From NCBI GenBank assembly GCA_015345905.1, contig JADDTR010000016.1, positions 314,631-378,630 on the forward strand: DNA of 64,000 bases, in the 5' to 3' direction. A program made the translations under genes and the position numbers. Each line of letters starts with the position of its first letter. Positions within the stretch are counted from its first letter, which is position 1. The stretch comes from Aotearoamyces nothofagi. Lineage: Eukaryota > Ascomycota > Leotiomycetes > Leotiales > Tympanidaceae. Shown here in pieces: positions 42,668 through 54,826 of this stretch. The notes under the pieces were generated by a model. It saw only the letters and a list, made by a program, of their open reading frames with translations. It did no database searches and was not told the origin of the DNA.

Positions 42668-45600
42668 CTACATATAGAGACTCGCAACAGCCGTGATATC
42701 CCTCTTGATCATTTCCTGGCAAGTCTGCATCTTCGTAAACAGCTCGGGATCACCTATGATTCTCGCCGCATTCTTGACCTCCCGACATGTCTCGTCTAAC
42801 CTCGAGATAACTCTGACAATCGTGCCCTCAAGCACATCAGTCAAGTCGGTAATGTTTTTGAAGCTCATGCCACGGGCCCACTCATAGACGACTTCCATGA
42901 GACCGAAACGCGGCCGTGACACGAAGTCATTAGAGTCATCGGCTGAAAGAATTACTTGATGCAAAGTCTGCTCCATATTGACCTTCTCGGAGATCTCGAT
43001 GATCTTGGCCATACCGGCTTCAAGGTTTGGAGTCAGGTTTGGTACCGTGTCAGTCTTTTCTTGGAAAACAAATGCGGAGAGCAGAGCGACGATCTCAGCT
43101 GGCTCATAGTCCGCGAGTACGTTGTCGAGGATCAGCTCTGTAAGAACTAGTTCATCTGCGGAGTGGATCTAACTAATGTCAGCAATGAAGGCTTCAACGG
43201 GCAGTCCCAACGTACCTCGCAGGCAACCTTGCCCTTCAGTTGAACTCGAGAGTTGTCATCGATAAAATCTAACTCCTGGAGTACTAAAATCCGCTGCTCA
43301 TAGTCGGGAAGAAGCTGTAGATTCTGATCAGACATAAGCTGTCGTAATTGCGAAATATTCTCTTTGATGATCCATTCGTCGTGTCTCATAGCAAACTGAT
43401 CATGTTAGTAACAGACATTAGAACATGGTCTAGCAGCACTCACATGTTTGAGGAATTGGGGACATAAGAGGCTTGCACGTTCCTGTGCCTTGAGAGCCTC
43501 TTGCTTTCGTTTCTCAAGTATATCTCGCAACTGTAACTCTTTTATACGCGACCAGTCCATTTCATCCCACTCCTCAAGCTCCCATGACCCACATAATCGA
43601 TGGAGTTCCTGCTTTGCTGTTATGTAGGGCTCACCGCCTTCGAAAATCCCGGGGATCACATCCTTCACAATGGTGTTTGTAACACATTCTAAGTCGTTAA
43701 CAGAAATTTGGAGAGTCTTTGTAGAGATGTGCTTTAAGGCCTGAGGAAGATTTGTGAACATTTTGCGATACAGTGGTAAGTATGGAAGCAGGTCCGTTGA
43801 GTCGCGTTGATCTCTCCTGGTCTTGATTTCTAGCACATGGATAGTAGGAGAAGATCCTCCGGTTGAACCTTCGCGGAGTAATATACCAGGTGTGCGAATG
43901 CCATCCTTCATGAAAACAACCAGTCGCTTCTGGCTAAACATTCTTCGACCGACAGGTGTGCTAAGGAGTCCCAAATGGAGGTCAAGTGTAAGTTGTTTGA
44001 AGTTCTGCGAGGATTGGTGGCAGACATCAAGATCAACATCGCAAATGTCGCAAGGCTCGCGCTTGATCTTTGCCAGATCTGCTTCAGATATCTTTACTTG
44101 CTTCTCATGCTCTGGAAGTAGCTGTTGAGTTGCGTGTTCACTGAAACTGCGTTTAATCATCTCCTCGATTTTGAGGGCTTCAACACGGAGCAAGTTCAAG
44201 ATCATGTTGTAGGTCAGTCTGAACTGCGATCGAAGCTTTGAAGGATCTCCTAAAATCATCTGGCGCAACTCTGCGACTGGTGGTGCCTCGTCACCGCCAG
44301 GTGCTACGATAATGACCGATCCGACGGTATCCAGACCACGACGACCTGCTCTTCCCGCCATCTGTGTATATTCGCCAGGAAGAAGATTTCTGAAAGAGTG
44401 CCCGTCATGCTTGCGATATCCTGAGAATACAACTGTGCGAGTCGGTAGATTCAGTCCCATAGCGAAGGTCTCGGTAGCAAACAAGACTTTAACCAAAGTC
44501 TGAGCAAACAGCATCTCGACAACTTCTTTCACGATAGGTAGTAATCCTCCATGATGAACTGCTATACCTCTGCTAAGAAGATCCCTCAATCGTACGATCT
44601 GAGGCAGTAGTCTATCTTCCGGCTTGAGTCTGGCAATGGATCTTTCGATAATCATGTGGATAGCGCTCTTTTCGGTGGCGGTACAGAAATCCTGATTACT
44701 GAGAGCATCCGCATTTTCTTCACATCGCTTCTTGGAGAAGACGAAGATACACGCAGGCAGTAGCGATTCCTTCTTGAGAAACTGAACAAGATGAACCCAC
44801 AATGTCTTGTCTTGCGCAGCTGTCGTTCTGCCTCCTGGGCGACCACCTCTGCCCATATGTCCTGGGGTATGACTGGCACGTGGCGGCCCCCCTCCACCTC
44901 GTTGCTGTGCACCTCCTCGCTGTTGGCCACCACCTCTCTGTTGACCGCCACGCTGGTTACCACCCCTGCCACCACGCTGGTCCCCGCGACCACGACCAGA
45001 AGAAGCTGCTTGGGCTGAAGGAGGTGCTTTAATCTTATCCCGCCCTGACAGTGCATCGTTTGCGTCTTTCCAACCCTTCTCTATGAATTTCTTTTCAGCA
45101 TCGACAATTTTATATATACCTTTATTCGCCCATATGTAATGCTCAAGGGGGATTGGTCGCTTTGGAGTTGAAATGACATAAATGTCTTTCTTCTTAGTTC
45201 TGCCCACCCAAGATGCGAACTCGTAAGTATTGGGAACAGTCGCAGAGAGAAGGATGAGAGTAACATGTTCCGGTAACATGATTATAACTTCTTCCCACAC
45301 CACACCTCGCTCAAGATCATTGACATAGTGTACCTCATCAAAAATGACAAACTCTACATCACGAATGAGATCGGCTCCTCGGTAAAGCATGCTTCGCAAG
45401 ATCTCCGTGGTCATGATTAGACAGCTTGCTTCTGGAGCTATTTGGACATCTCCTGTCAAAATACCAACTTCATCGAAGATTTCGCGAAAGTCGCGGAATT
45501 TCTGATTACTCAAAGCTTTGATAGGGGATGTGTAAATGGCTTTCGTCATATGCTTCGCTGCAAGAGCTATCGCATACTCCGCCACAACGGTCTTGCCAGC

Positions 45601-46668
45601 TGATGTGTGTGCAGCGACGAAGACTGAGTCGCCATTTTCAAGATGATAGACTGCTTCTTTCTGGAATGTATCCAGCTCAAAAGGCCAATCCCTCGCCATG
45701 TCAGGTACAAGCTCTCTAAAGTTTGTAATCTCGCGCTTAACGTCGACCATATGTGCCCACTCCTTGACACCCCTCTTTGCACTTGATGCGGCCAGATTGC
45801 TACGAGGCTCAAGCGCGGGAAACTCTACAGGCAATATTGAATCGATGTCTTCCTCTTCATCTTCGTCTTCGACATCTTCTGGGACCTCCTCGCTGTTCGT
45901 CCCATCTTCACCAGGAGTATCCCGCACAATGGTCTCGTCCGGTTCTTGGTCTAAAACATCCTCGATTTCTTTCGCATCCTTTGGATCCACCTTCACCTTC
46001 TTCTTTGTAAAGTCAAGCCCTCTGGTTAAACCAGGAGCAACCTCCAACAGTCCTCCTTCACTAGTAACGTTGATGATACGCTCTAGTTTAGATGTGCTGT
46101 TTACTGCCGTGCTCTCCGCTTTGAGAACCTGCTCCTCAATAGCTGCAGCCGCCTCCACGCCTTCCAATCCACCTGGAGCAAATGGGAAGAACCCGGCAGC
46201 TCCACGCACAAACTCTGCTCTATTCGCTGGCTTCCGCAGCAATGATGTCGAGTTTTTCGCTGTTGCACTACTCGCCGGTACGGTAACTTCTTTGTACCCT
46301 GTGACCCGGCCTTCCAGACCTTCCCTTGTAAAGCGTATGATCGTTCGGGTTTGAGTCGGTGCGATCTTGAACAGGCCGGTGTAATCGGTGGGGCAGTCCC
46401 AGCGCCTGTATTGAATGTCAGCTTAAAGCAGGGCCATGCGCCAGTAAAGGCCTCACTGTTGAAGTCTATTCAGCCATTCGGTCGAGAAAGACGTAGATGG
46501 TGTCAGATATTTCTGTTCCAATTCGCGTTTGAGCTCTTCTGGATCTTGCTTGACACGTTTGCGCGGCCGTTGTTCGTCAAGGACATGATCGATCCAGTCG
46601 TCCTCTTGTGGCTTTGCGCTACCTGCGAGCTGGACCCTGCTCAGGGCATCAACAAGACTGTCTGTCAT
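42668..46668 (-). CDS. SKI2: Ski2 RNA helicase (Ski complex, cytoplasmic exosome cofactor)
   Basis: Four exons (46457-46668, 43444-46405, 43216-43395, 42668-43168) give 1284 residues, the usual Ski2 length (yeast 1287). It unwinds and threads mRNA into the cytoplasmic exosome for 3'-5' decay together with Ski3 and Ski8. Motif I is AAHTSAGKTVVAEYA, motif II FVIFDEVHYVND, motif III LLSATVPN. Motif VI is QMAGRAGRRG. An Arg/Gly-rich insertion (RGG, RGGQQ repeats) lies between the two RecA folds before KTLWVHLVQFLKKE. The C-terminal DSHCT domain carries VYEWARGMSF and LVRVISRLDET-type helices. An N-terminal region with DWPFELDTFQKEAVYHLE precedes motif I. Mtr4, the nuclear paralogue, lacks the RGG insertion and has a different N-terminus. 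Confidence 0.94.
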
Positions 46669-46956
46669 TAAGGTGTCTGGAGCTTTAGCTCAATTGTCAA
46701 AGCTTTTTGCAAGGAGCATCTTTCACAGCCAAGCTGTTATGTACGGTCTATCAATTATTGGCGTCATGGTCTCAAAATACGCGAATATCATATCTACCCC
46801 ACATTCTGTCCATTTTAGGATATTCTTTCAATTCAGCTACCATTGGCCACTAATAAACCAACCTATACCCAATAACAAAACTCCTTACCCCAATCCCAAG
46901 ACCAGTCCAACACCTCGCTATACCATTGTAAAAATCGCAAAATTAAGAGCTCATCC

Positions 46957-47982
46957 TCACCACATGTCCTCCATCTCGGCCATAGCTTCCATCTCGTCAT
47001 CGAAATTTGGCTCAGGCATTCTGCTTCCAACGTTGTCGTTGCTGGGAGCCGCTGAACCAGCACCCCCCATCTCTTGTTCAGCTAGTAGGGCATCTAGATC
47101 ATCTTCCGGTTCATCAACGACATGGGGCTTAGGACCAAATATGCTACTGCCTTGGTCAACAAATAAAGGCCCACCGCTTGGCTCTGCTCGTTGTGCTCTG
47201 GGTGTGGCATCGTAGAGGTCGTCTTCAAGATTGTCATTCAAGGCAGGCGTTTTTCTCCCAGCTTGGTTCCCTTCGAATATTGGAGCGATCCTTGTGGCCA
47301 CTTGGCTCTGATCGAGTGGTTGACGAGCCGGTAATGGAGGGTCATCGAGTATCGAATCTTCGTGTACCGATGCTCTGGGCATTCCTTCTGCAATCCACGC
47401 ATGTCTCATTGACTGCATCATCTTTTTATGACCTAGCTTTTCAACCATCGCGAGAGCGTCAAGAAACTTGGCTTTTGGAAATAAATCATCAAGCCAGAGC
47501 TGATAAAATTGAAGAAGTCGAGCCGCATCGGAGTACTAATTATCACATCAGCATATATTCCCCGCTCATCAAGATAGAAGACTACCTCATGTCCCTTTCC
47601 CTTGAACTTAATATCTTTAGCCCTCTTACGCAATTTCGGTATTCCCGCTTGTGAAAGAAGTCTCATACGGTTCAGCATAAACTTTTCATAATGCAGGCCA
47701 GCAGAATTACCTATTCTCATCAAGCTTAACACGAGGCACTCTTGGTTTCCTTGTAACTTCAACCTCCTCATCAATACCCAATCCTGCACCATTCCGCCCC
47801 TTTTTGGAGGTTTCTTTAATCGCCTCTGGCTTGGGAGGTGGCGGTCTGTCTGCAAAGACATCATCTAAGCCCACATCATAATCAAACAGATCGTCCAGAT
47901 CATCCCCACCAGCTGCCGGCCCGGGCGCAGGTAGCTGTCTTGTCGGGTCTGGAGAAGACATATTGTCAAGGTAAGGTGCCAT
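46957..47982 (-). CDS. CSM3: Replication fork protection subunit Csm3 (Swi3/Tipin)
   Basis: Three exons (47711-47982, 47586-47661, 46957-47535) give 308 residues; a second in-frame Met at 47961 could be the true start. Csm3 pairs with Tof1 at replication forks to stabilise stalled forks and signal to the checkpoint. The Swi3 domain is assembled across the splices: VPRVKLDENRLLSQAGIPKL, RKRAKDIKFKGKGHEYSDAA and LLQFYQLWLDDLFPKAKFLD, then KMMQSMRHAWIAEG. The N-terminus is acidic (GDDLDDLFDYDVGLDDVF) and the C-terminus is acidic and disordered, ending MAEMEDMW. The gene is head to head with NUO-20.8, 262 bp apart. Confidence 0.9.
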
Positions 47983-48244
47983 TCATCTAATTATCAAACC
48001 GGGCTCCGTAGATGAATTTTCGAGGCAATGAGCAAGTTACGGTCTTAATATCCAGTCATTATTGGTGGAACGCGTCTTTGCTCTTGAAGACGCGACTGAG
48101 ACCTCAGGCAATAAAGTGGTGGTCTGTGCATAGCCATGGAGCTTAGCGCCATACTCGGCTCAAGCTTGAGGTGACTTCAGTATCAACGACATTCTGCCAT
48201 TGCGTCCATTGACTGTCATAGATTGCTGGACAAAGACTGACATC

Positions 48245-49085
48245 ATGTCTGGAAGACAGCCTCGGTATGCTCATGATTTTCCGGTCCCCACCGGTAGTCT
48301 GCTGTGGCTCGATACCCAATTTGATGGTGCTTGGCTGACCTCTTAATAGCTTCAATCAAACGACCCTCGTCGACACAACTCCCCTCCCCGACTCGATTCC
48401 TGCTGTCGTCGAGGTTGGAGCATCATCGGCACCTTTACTTTCAGCGAGTTTCTTTATCGGCGCAAGATGCAAACCATATAACGATGACTTCATGCAATGC
48501 AAGACGGAAAGCGGTGGGAGGGGCGAGATCGACTGTTTGAAGGAGGGCAGGAGAGTGACGAGGTGTGCAAGCAGTGTGTGAGTAATATTTTTATCTTTCG
48601 ACATAGGGGATGATGTGGGAGGTGTATGATATTGTGCCATTCAGAGATAAGGGACCAATTTCAACTTGAACATTGTCAAGCACGCATGACTTGACGGATA
48701 GGCTAGGAATCCCGAGTAAGAGGAGAACGCAAGATGAGAATTTATTGCAAAGTCTATAGTTGGGGTTTAATTGTTTCTCTATGCAGTGCTAATCTTGTTG
48801 ATTATAGCATCGCAGACATTAACAAGTCTTGCCTTGAGGAGTTCCGAAAACATTGGACATGTCTCGACAACAACAATCACCAATTATGGCAATGCCGGCC
48901 AGTTGAATGGAAGCTTAACAAATGTGTATTTGATAACCTAGTAAGTTCCTTTGAACGAGCATTGTGATTGGTTGCCTGGGAGTTGCTAATCGGCTCTGTA
49001 GAAGCTTGAAAAAACAATCCCAGATACACCGAAGGGTGAAACCCCGGTACATCTCCGCACACGACAGATCTATGCGCACCACTGA
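48245..49085 (+). CDS. NADH-ubiquinone oxidoreductase 20.8 kDa subunit (NDUFA8 type)
   Basis: Four exons (48245-48264, 48350-48577, 48808-48940, 49002-49085) give 154 residues. It is an accessory subunit of mitochondrial complex I on the intermembrane-space side, imported through the Mia40 disulfide relay. Four CX9C motifs are visible (CKPYNDDFMQC, CLKEGRRVTRC, CLEEFRKHWTC, CRPVEWKLNKC), the defining pattern of NDUFA8. The N-terminus MSGRQPRFNQTTLVDTTPLP closely follows the Neurospora subunit. The first exon is only 20 nt and the third intron start (48578) opens a 230-nt intron, so plain open frames miss most of this gene. Confidence 0.92.
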
Positions 49086-50976
49086 GTATAGAGGTACCTG
49101 TGCAATGGTGTAGGCCGAGTTAGATTGAAATGTACATAGCTCGAATAAGGAATAAACCTTGGCATCCAACATACTTCCTAGTCATAAGTTGCAGCGATTC
49201 CCAACCACTGAATGAACAGTCCCTACTCTTAAGTCCCAGTAGAGATTATTACTAGTAACGATCTATACGGAAATCTAACCTCACGTATTTACTTTCTTCA
49301 GTAGCAACCTAAGATATATTATATAGAAGCGGGTTTTATTTTATTCTTGCCTATCTAGTTTTGGCGTCTGCTCGACGCATGCCGATAAACCTCTTTTTAA
49401 CATGCTCTTTCTAATATTCACCACGGAGTTTTAACAATCTCTTCCACAACTAAGAAAACTAGCGATCTCATCTGATTCTTAGCTGCTAAGACTTTCTCGC
49501 TACCTAAAATGCCGCTCGCATTGCACTCTTCGATTTGATAACTGGGGCTGAGACATTGACCCGAGGTGCTAGATATCACTCCAAAGGAACCAACTCTGCA
49601 CGGCCCTCCTCCCACTTTGGCAGCTCAGCCCTCGCCGTTGTATATGCTATAGCTATCGAGCTTCTTCCAGAGCCGAATTGGTGTATTATAGCTGCGCGAG
49701 GCTGTAAAGTTGTGGGCGCAACTCTTGGCCTCTTGCAGAGACTGGCAAGCACTACTACGGCATCACTCGTAATGGTCGAGGAAGCAGAGGCACATCTACC
49801 GGTCTGGCACGGAAATACGGACGCATCACCGCCCCCGCAGGGAAGCAGCATATGTCGCTACACGCATGGAAACCCCGCCGATCTGCGAAAGAAACTTCAG
49901 ACGATGTTGATGGTAAGGGGCCAGTCCGGGTCCAATACCTGCACTGTGCAATGCGGCCAGCGTCCTGATGGCAAGAGAAGAGATACCACCATGCGCGGAT
50001 TTGGCAGTGGCATCTACTGCGGCTGCTAGCGTGTGTTGAAGATGATGGTGAGGGTGGTTTCGTAATCGGAGATACCCATTGTAACCATGCCCGCTACCGT
50101 AGGAGGGATGGAGGACTCGGTGGTGGGCTCAAAGATGTAAAATTAGGAAGCCGAAGACAAGATTCTGCACATGACATGGATCGTGACTGAATACAGCATG
50201 ATGGAAGAGAGCAAGAGGGTCTGGACCCCAGGTGCGACCTACTTGGGTCGGTGGCAGGTCAAATCGTGAACAAACGAAGATCTATGCCGTCTGGTCTTGC
50301 GGCTGTAGATCTGGTAAATAACTGTCTGTCGCCTACCTGCCTTACGATGGCATCTCTGGGCCTAGTATTCGCGGGGTACCCGTTGGGGTTTCTGCAGTTG
50401 TCCGCAATGGCATACGCAGCTGCAAGTTCCACCGCCTAGTGGCATGCTGTTCAAAAGCGGTACACGTGACCGTTTAGTGCTCTGATCACTGCTTGTGACA
50501 TGGCACGTGAACCACCGTGTTTGCTCCTAAAGAGGCCGTATAATCTACGACATGTGCAGGTCGAGAGGGTGATATGTAGTGGTACACAGAATCCCCAATA
50601 GTTGAGCTGATGAGTTGTCGAGCCGGCAAGTATATTATGTGCTGGGCAGAATATATCTACTCCCTAGGGCTCATGATTGTCTTTCGGTGCAGGCTGTAGC
50701 TAGGTATATCCTAGCTTAGAAACAACGGCTTCGAGGCTCTATACGTAGGATACGTACATAGGGTGGCTTGGACGGAGTAGCACCGCAGGCTTGCCGACTA
50801 CCGGTAGAGTAGACGGACGCCGTTCCAAGCTATTTGTGTGTCCGTGTACGGCATTTGTGTACAGGTCTCAATGGTGAGTACATAATCGAAAGCCCTACTT
50901 GAAGGGGAAGAGGTTCCGTGAGACATTTGACACCTCCCCGTGGTTGTACGAGAGCGGCAGGTCTATGACGAGATAT

Positions 50977-51004
50977 TAAAGTGCCTAACGGAGTAGGCAC
51001 TTTA
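50977..51004. repeat. Perfect inverted repeat, 11-bp arms
   Basis: TAAAGTGCCTA, a 6-nt spacer, then TAGGCACTTTA. Could form a stable hairpin in RNA or single-stranded DNA. No flanking gene. Confidence 0.9.
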
Positions 51005-51455
51005 GTCTGTAGCAAGATGATGTAGGCAGCAGTTCAATGGGCACAGCAGCAAGCTTGGAAGATGAACACTTCTTGTCATACAATCTCCGTACTCGGGAGC
51101 CCGAGGATGACGACACGTCGTCGTCTCTTGTAAGATGTTGGGAGAGGAAAAGGACGAAGAGAATACCAGCAAACGCCTTTTGCTTCGTATATTCTTGCTT
51201 TCATAATAGCAATAGAAGGATGGTACAAATAGAGATTTGAGTCTGGATGGGGTACATTTGTATGTACTGTACTGCAGTGCTAACACAAACTTAATCGTCA
51301 CTTCGGTGGTCAATTCTGACGATTATAGGATACAGTATCGAAACCTCGTGGTTTTTCAACCAGGAGTCGGCTCTCTCTCCGGACGAAATCTACCTACATG
51401 ATGGCCTCGTATTATTATTGTCAGCATGTGGATCTGTTCATGTTGGCCAGATTTG

Positions 51456-51482
51456 AAACCGTCTGTTCGAAACAGACGGTTT
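51456..51482. repeat. Perfect inverted repeat, 12-bp arms
   Basis: AAACCGTCTGTT, spacer CGA, then AACAGACGGTTT. The strongest hairpin in the window, 450 bp from the previous one. Confidence 0.95.
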
Positions 51483-51791
51483 ATTGGCACGGCTGGATAA
51501 CTAGGAACCCATGGATCCGATCCCTACAGGAGATTATCTCAGGGGACAGAACGCTGTAAGAGCCTACAAATAAATGCCTGGGGGTCCTGGCAGTGAACAG
51601 TGTGTTTTAGCGGCCGTGTTGCCGCTGTGGTTTCAAAATCTGCCGAGGGGCCTTGGGAAGGTAGCGAGCACGAGCCTGGCGGGGCACACTGATTCCCAGG
51701 CTCCCAGCTCCAGGCTGGTGATGCGCTTCAGGGATGAAAACAGCCAACTCGTAAGGCGCGACAATGGAAGATGAGCGACGGCTACTGGCAA

Positions 51792-51850
51792 GTCACGGGT
51801 GGCATCACGAGTCACATCACGAGTCACATCACGGGTAACCGTGATGAGTA
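51792..51850. repeat. 12-bp degenerate tandem (GTCACATCACGA) with inverted end
   Basis: About four copies of a GTCACATCACGA-like unit. The last runs into CATCACGG-GTAA-CCGTGATG (51827-51846), an 8-bp inverted repeat. Open frames across it simply repeat Thr-Arg-Asp. Confidence 0.8.
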
Positions 51851-52861
51851 ACGAGCAATTGCGAACAAGTGGCCTCCGGGAGCAGAGTAAGAGTAAGGTA
51901 GCGGGCCGGTACGGGTACATGGCAAGGGGGAAGGGTTCGGAATGCGAGGTAACCAAATGGCAACGGCGCGACGAGGCTTTCCGGAGGTGAAATGGCGTTT
52001 GTTCCCACCCCAACACTGCCAATGTGTGTTTCCGGGCTACCTTAATCCGTGTTGTTGGACGTGAAGAATCTAGACTATTGCTTTTGGGTTTTCCAGATAA
52101 GATTGCGCTCGGGGATATGTGCACGAAGCATGGGCTCGAGGACTCGGAAGGATGCCAGAGTGGAATTTGAGAAGATGCTTGTGGCCACCGTCGCCTTGGT
52201 ATTGCATGGGGAATGTCACGAGATGGCCGGCTGGCTGATGGTTGATGGAGAGCAGCTCAGGTACCGACGCATCTCGACTCTCGATGGGAGTAGCAGTGGG
52301 CGCCGGGGAGGGGGAGGCTCACTGTAGCCCTCCCCTGCTGTCCAGTGTCCACTGTCCATTGTCCATTGTCGCAGAGAACGGACGAACAATCAACGACCAA
52401 TGGGCGAACAATGGGCGAACGAGGGAGAAACGACTGATGAGCGGATCATGCATCAAGCATCAAGCATCAAGCGATGGGGAGACCCGCTCGCTCATCCCGT
52501 GCTTGCGGGTTCCTGGCTAAGGATGCAGGTACAAAGAAAGTGGCTACGCAGTAACCGTAGAGTACTATACAGTCTGGACTGGACTGGACGCACACTGTCC
52601 CTGGGCGTTACAGCCCTCAGGCTACAACGGACGCGCCTCAGAGCCTCACTTGTAAGGTCGCTGTACTTACTGTAGCACCGTCCTCTGTACAGTACAGTAC
52701 ATCGCACTCCCAGCAGGCAGACGTCATGTCGGCCACTGCTGGCGCCGCCAAACCCTATGAAACAGCAGGGCCCGGGGTCTTGGGAGTTCTACAGTAGAGG
52801 ACAGTAGGTGCCTGTGATCTGTCATCCGCCAGCTATCAGTATACTCCCGTGCACGTATACT

Positions 52862-52901
52862 GTATTACTCACTGTACAAGTACAGTATTACTCACTGTAC
52901 A
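52862..52901. repeat. 23-bp direct repeat
   Basis: GTATTACTCACTGTACA occurs at 52862 and 52885, set within TACAG/TACTG repeats and followed by CCCTATACC-type repeats to about 52955. Confidence 0.8.
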
Positions 52902-53221
52902 GTACTGTGCCCTATACCCTATTCCCTATACCCTATGCACTATAGTGTACCCTATACACGATACACTGCCCCTCTGCCAGGTCCCTGCCGTGGCAGTCTG
53001 CAGTACTGTCCTTTGCTGCAGGCTCATCCCAGCGACGCCTCAGACGCCACGCAATCAATCCCACACATTTCTTCCCACACGGACCAGGCGCCCATGCACC
53101 CAGAAGACGATGTTTTTAAACGCTCTAACGCAGACACCAGACGATCTGGCCTATCATCGCAGTTCCCATCGTGAATCTGCGACATGGGGCCGGAACAATT
53201 GGTCCTGGCCCCTGATCCCTG

Positions 53222-53249
53222 CCTGATTCCTGATTCCTGATTCCTGATT
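53222..53249. repeat. 7-bp tandem repeat CCTGATT, 4 copies
   Basis: Four perfect copies in intergenic DNA. Confidence 0.9.
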
Positions 53250-54826
53250 CCCGCTCCCCGATCCCCACGTCGGCATCGGCCACAGGTTGCAACACAGGAC
53301 ACGCGTGACTGGAGATTGAAGTGTCGAGCTCCTGGCTGCCAATGTTTGCGAAACCGCCGCTGGAAAGCATATACCACCCATTGGCGCGTCTGCGAGACTC
53401 GTAGCACTCGTAGCACTCGTACTGTAATGCCCCTGGCGCAGCACACGCAGCACATCTACACGGCCCGGTGCTGGGCAGGTCCCGGCAGAGGAGTCGAGAT
53501 GGCATACGGGCCACAAGCTACAGCCCGCTGTCTACAGTACAGCCTCGTGTCCAGTGCTCCTCCAGCGCTCCGGAGGGTGCAGGACACGGCCGCGAGCGGG
53601 AATGCAGATTAACGCAGGGCGAGAACGAAATAAAGAATCCGCTTGCCGACACGGGTCTCGGCGGCGGTGGGTAGTCTAGTTGCCTCAGCTACCTTATACC
53701 GTAGCTACATGCCTCCCCCAAATCAGGAACCCAAAAAACCCAAAAACCCCCAAAAAATACCTCAGGGCCCCTAAAGCATTCTGTACCCGTTGCTCGTGGC
53801 GATAATCGTGGCGATGCTGGCGGCGCTAGGGCGCGAGAGCCGTCGAGCATCGTTAACGGCCACGTCTGACAGCCTCCCGCGCTGTCCTTGCTTCAGAATC
53901 GATATGTCCGGCGGCGTCTAGCACGGCCATTGTCTGTCGTTTCTGCTGCCACGGCATGCCTGGATAAGATGAAATTCTTCTCTCTCGGCCGGCCTGTCCT
54001 TAATCCGGGCTGGATGGGCTTCTCGATTGCCATGCAAGTGCCCGAGATTGCTCGTTTCATGTTAGACAGCCATGGCCGCCTCTGCCCTCGCCGCCTGGGT
54101 CACTTCCAGTTGGTCACTCTCCGTCCGTTCGTCACCCTCCCCGCTGTGGCCCCCCTCGTGATTTCCCACTCTGCACCTGAGGTAGTCAACATTGCAGGCT
54201 AGCTAAGAGGACGTAACCTGGCTCTGCCTCTCTCCATGCCTCTGTACGCGATCTCGCGAGCCGCAGCCTCACTCTTTTCCTCTTAAACCACCGTCCATTT
54301 TCTTTCTGCACCTCTCCATCCAAGGAGCCTTCTCTGCCGTCTTCACTTCTTGTTGTTATACAACACTTACATTCATTCTCCCATACTCTCTTTTCCCACG
54401 GCTTCTGAATACCTGTCAGTCTCTTCGGTGTTCGCCCGTCTTCCTACCTGCTACGTCCACTCATCCAGGCCCATCTTCTTGACGGAGTTTGTCCATTCAC
54501 GCCTTCTCTTCAGGCTGGCTCTTTGTATCGCCACAGACGCAACTGTAAGGACAGCCGTGCTGCAAATTCAGTGTTGAGCGAGCTTTGCAATCCACTTGCA
54601 TCCCCCGCATCTTTATACCCCTCCAAATTCTCAACTTCTCTCGAGGTAAACAACAACAGAAGACACACCACACAGAACAGCAGCACCATCCAACTTGATC
54701 AGCCCACATTCTTTCAGCAACAAAACGCACCTACTCACACTTACATCTGATAGTCGATCTGAGATCGCCTCCAAATAGCTGGCACTCAACCACGCACTTC
54801 GAAAACACATCTTTGAACTTCTCAAG

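Larger units (their letters stand above)
49086..54826. other. Gene-poor region with simple repeats and inverted repeats (5.7 kb)
   Basis: No frame here shows family resemblance, signal peptide plus splice logic, or consistent coding bias. It carries two strong inverted repeats (50977-51004, 51456-51482), a CATCAC-rich tandem (51792-51850), TACAG/TACTG microsatellites (near 51260, 52685, 52855-52910), a CCTGATT tandem (53222-53249) and CCCTATA repeats. The last 500 bp is pyrimidine-rich and probably the promoter and leader of the CAP gene. It may host an unannotated non-coding RNA or a small gene I cannot see. Confidence 0.55.

Noticed and set aside
49535-50029. 164-residue plus-strand frame in the gene desert
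   Set aside because: No signal peptide, domain or consistent codon bias, and the opposite strand is equally open.
51633-52124. 163-residue minus-strand frame
   Set aside because: Its middle is a translated tandem repeat (VTRD units) and the rest has no coding character.
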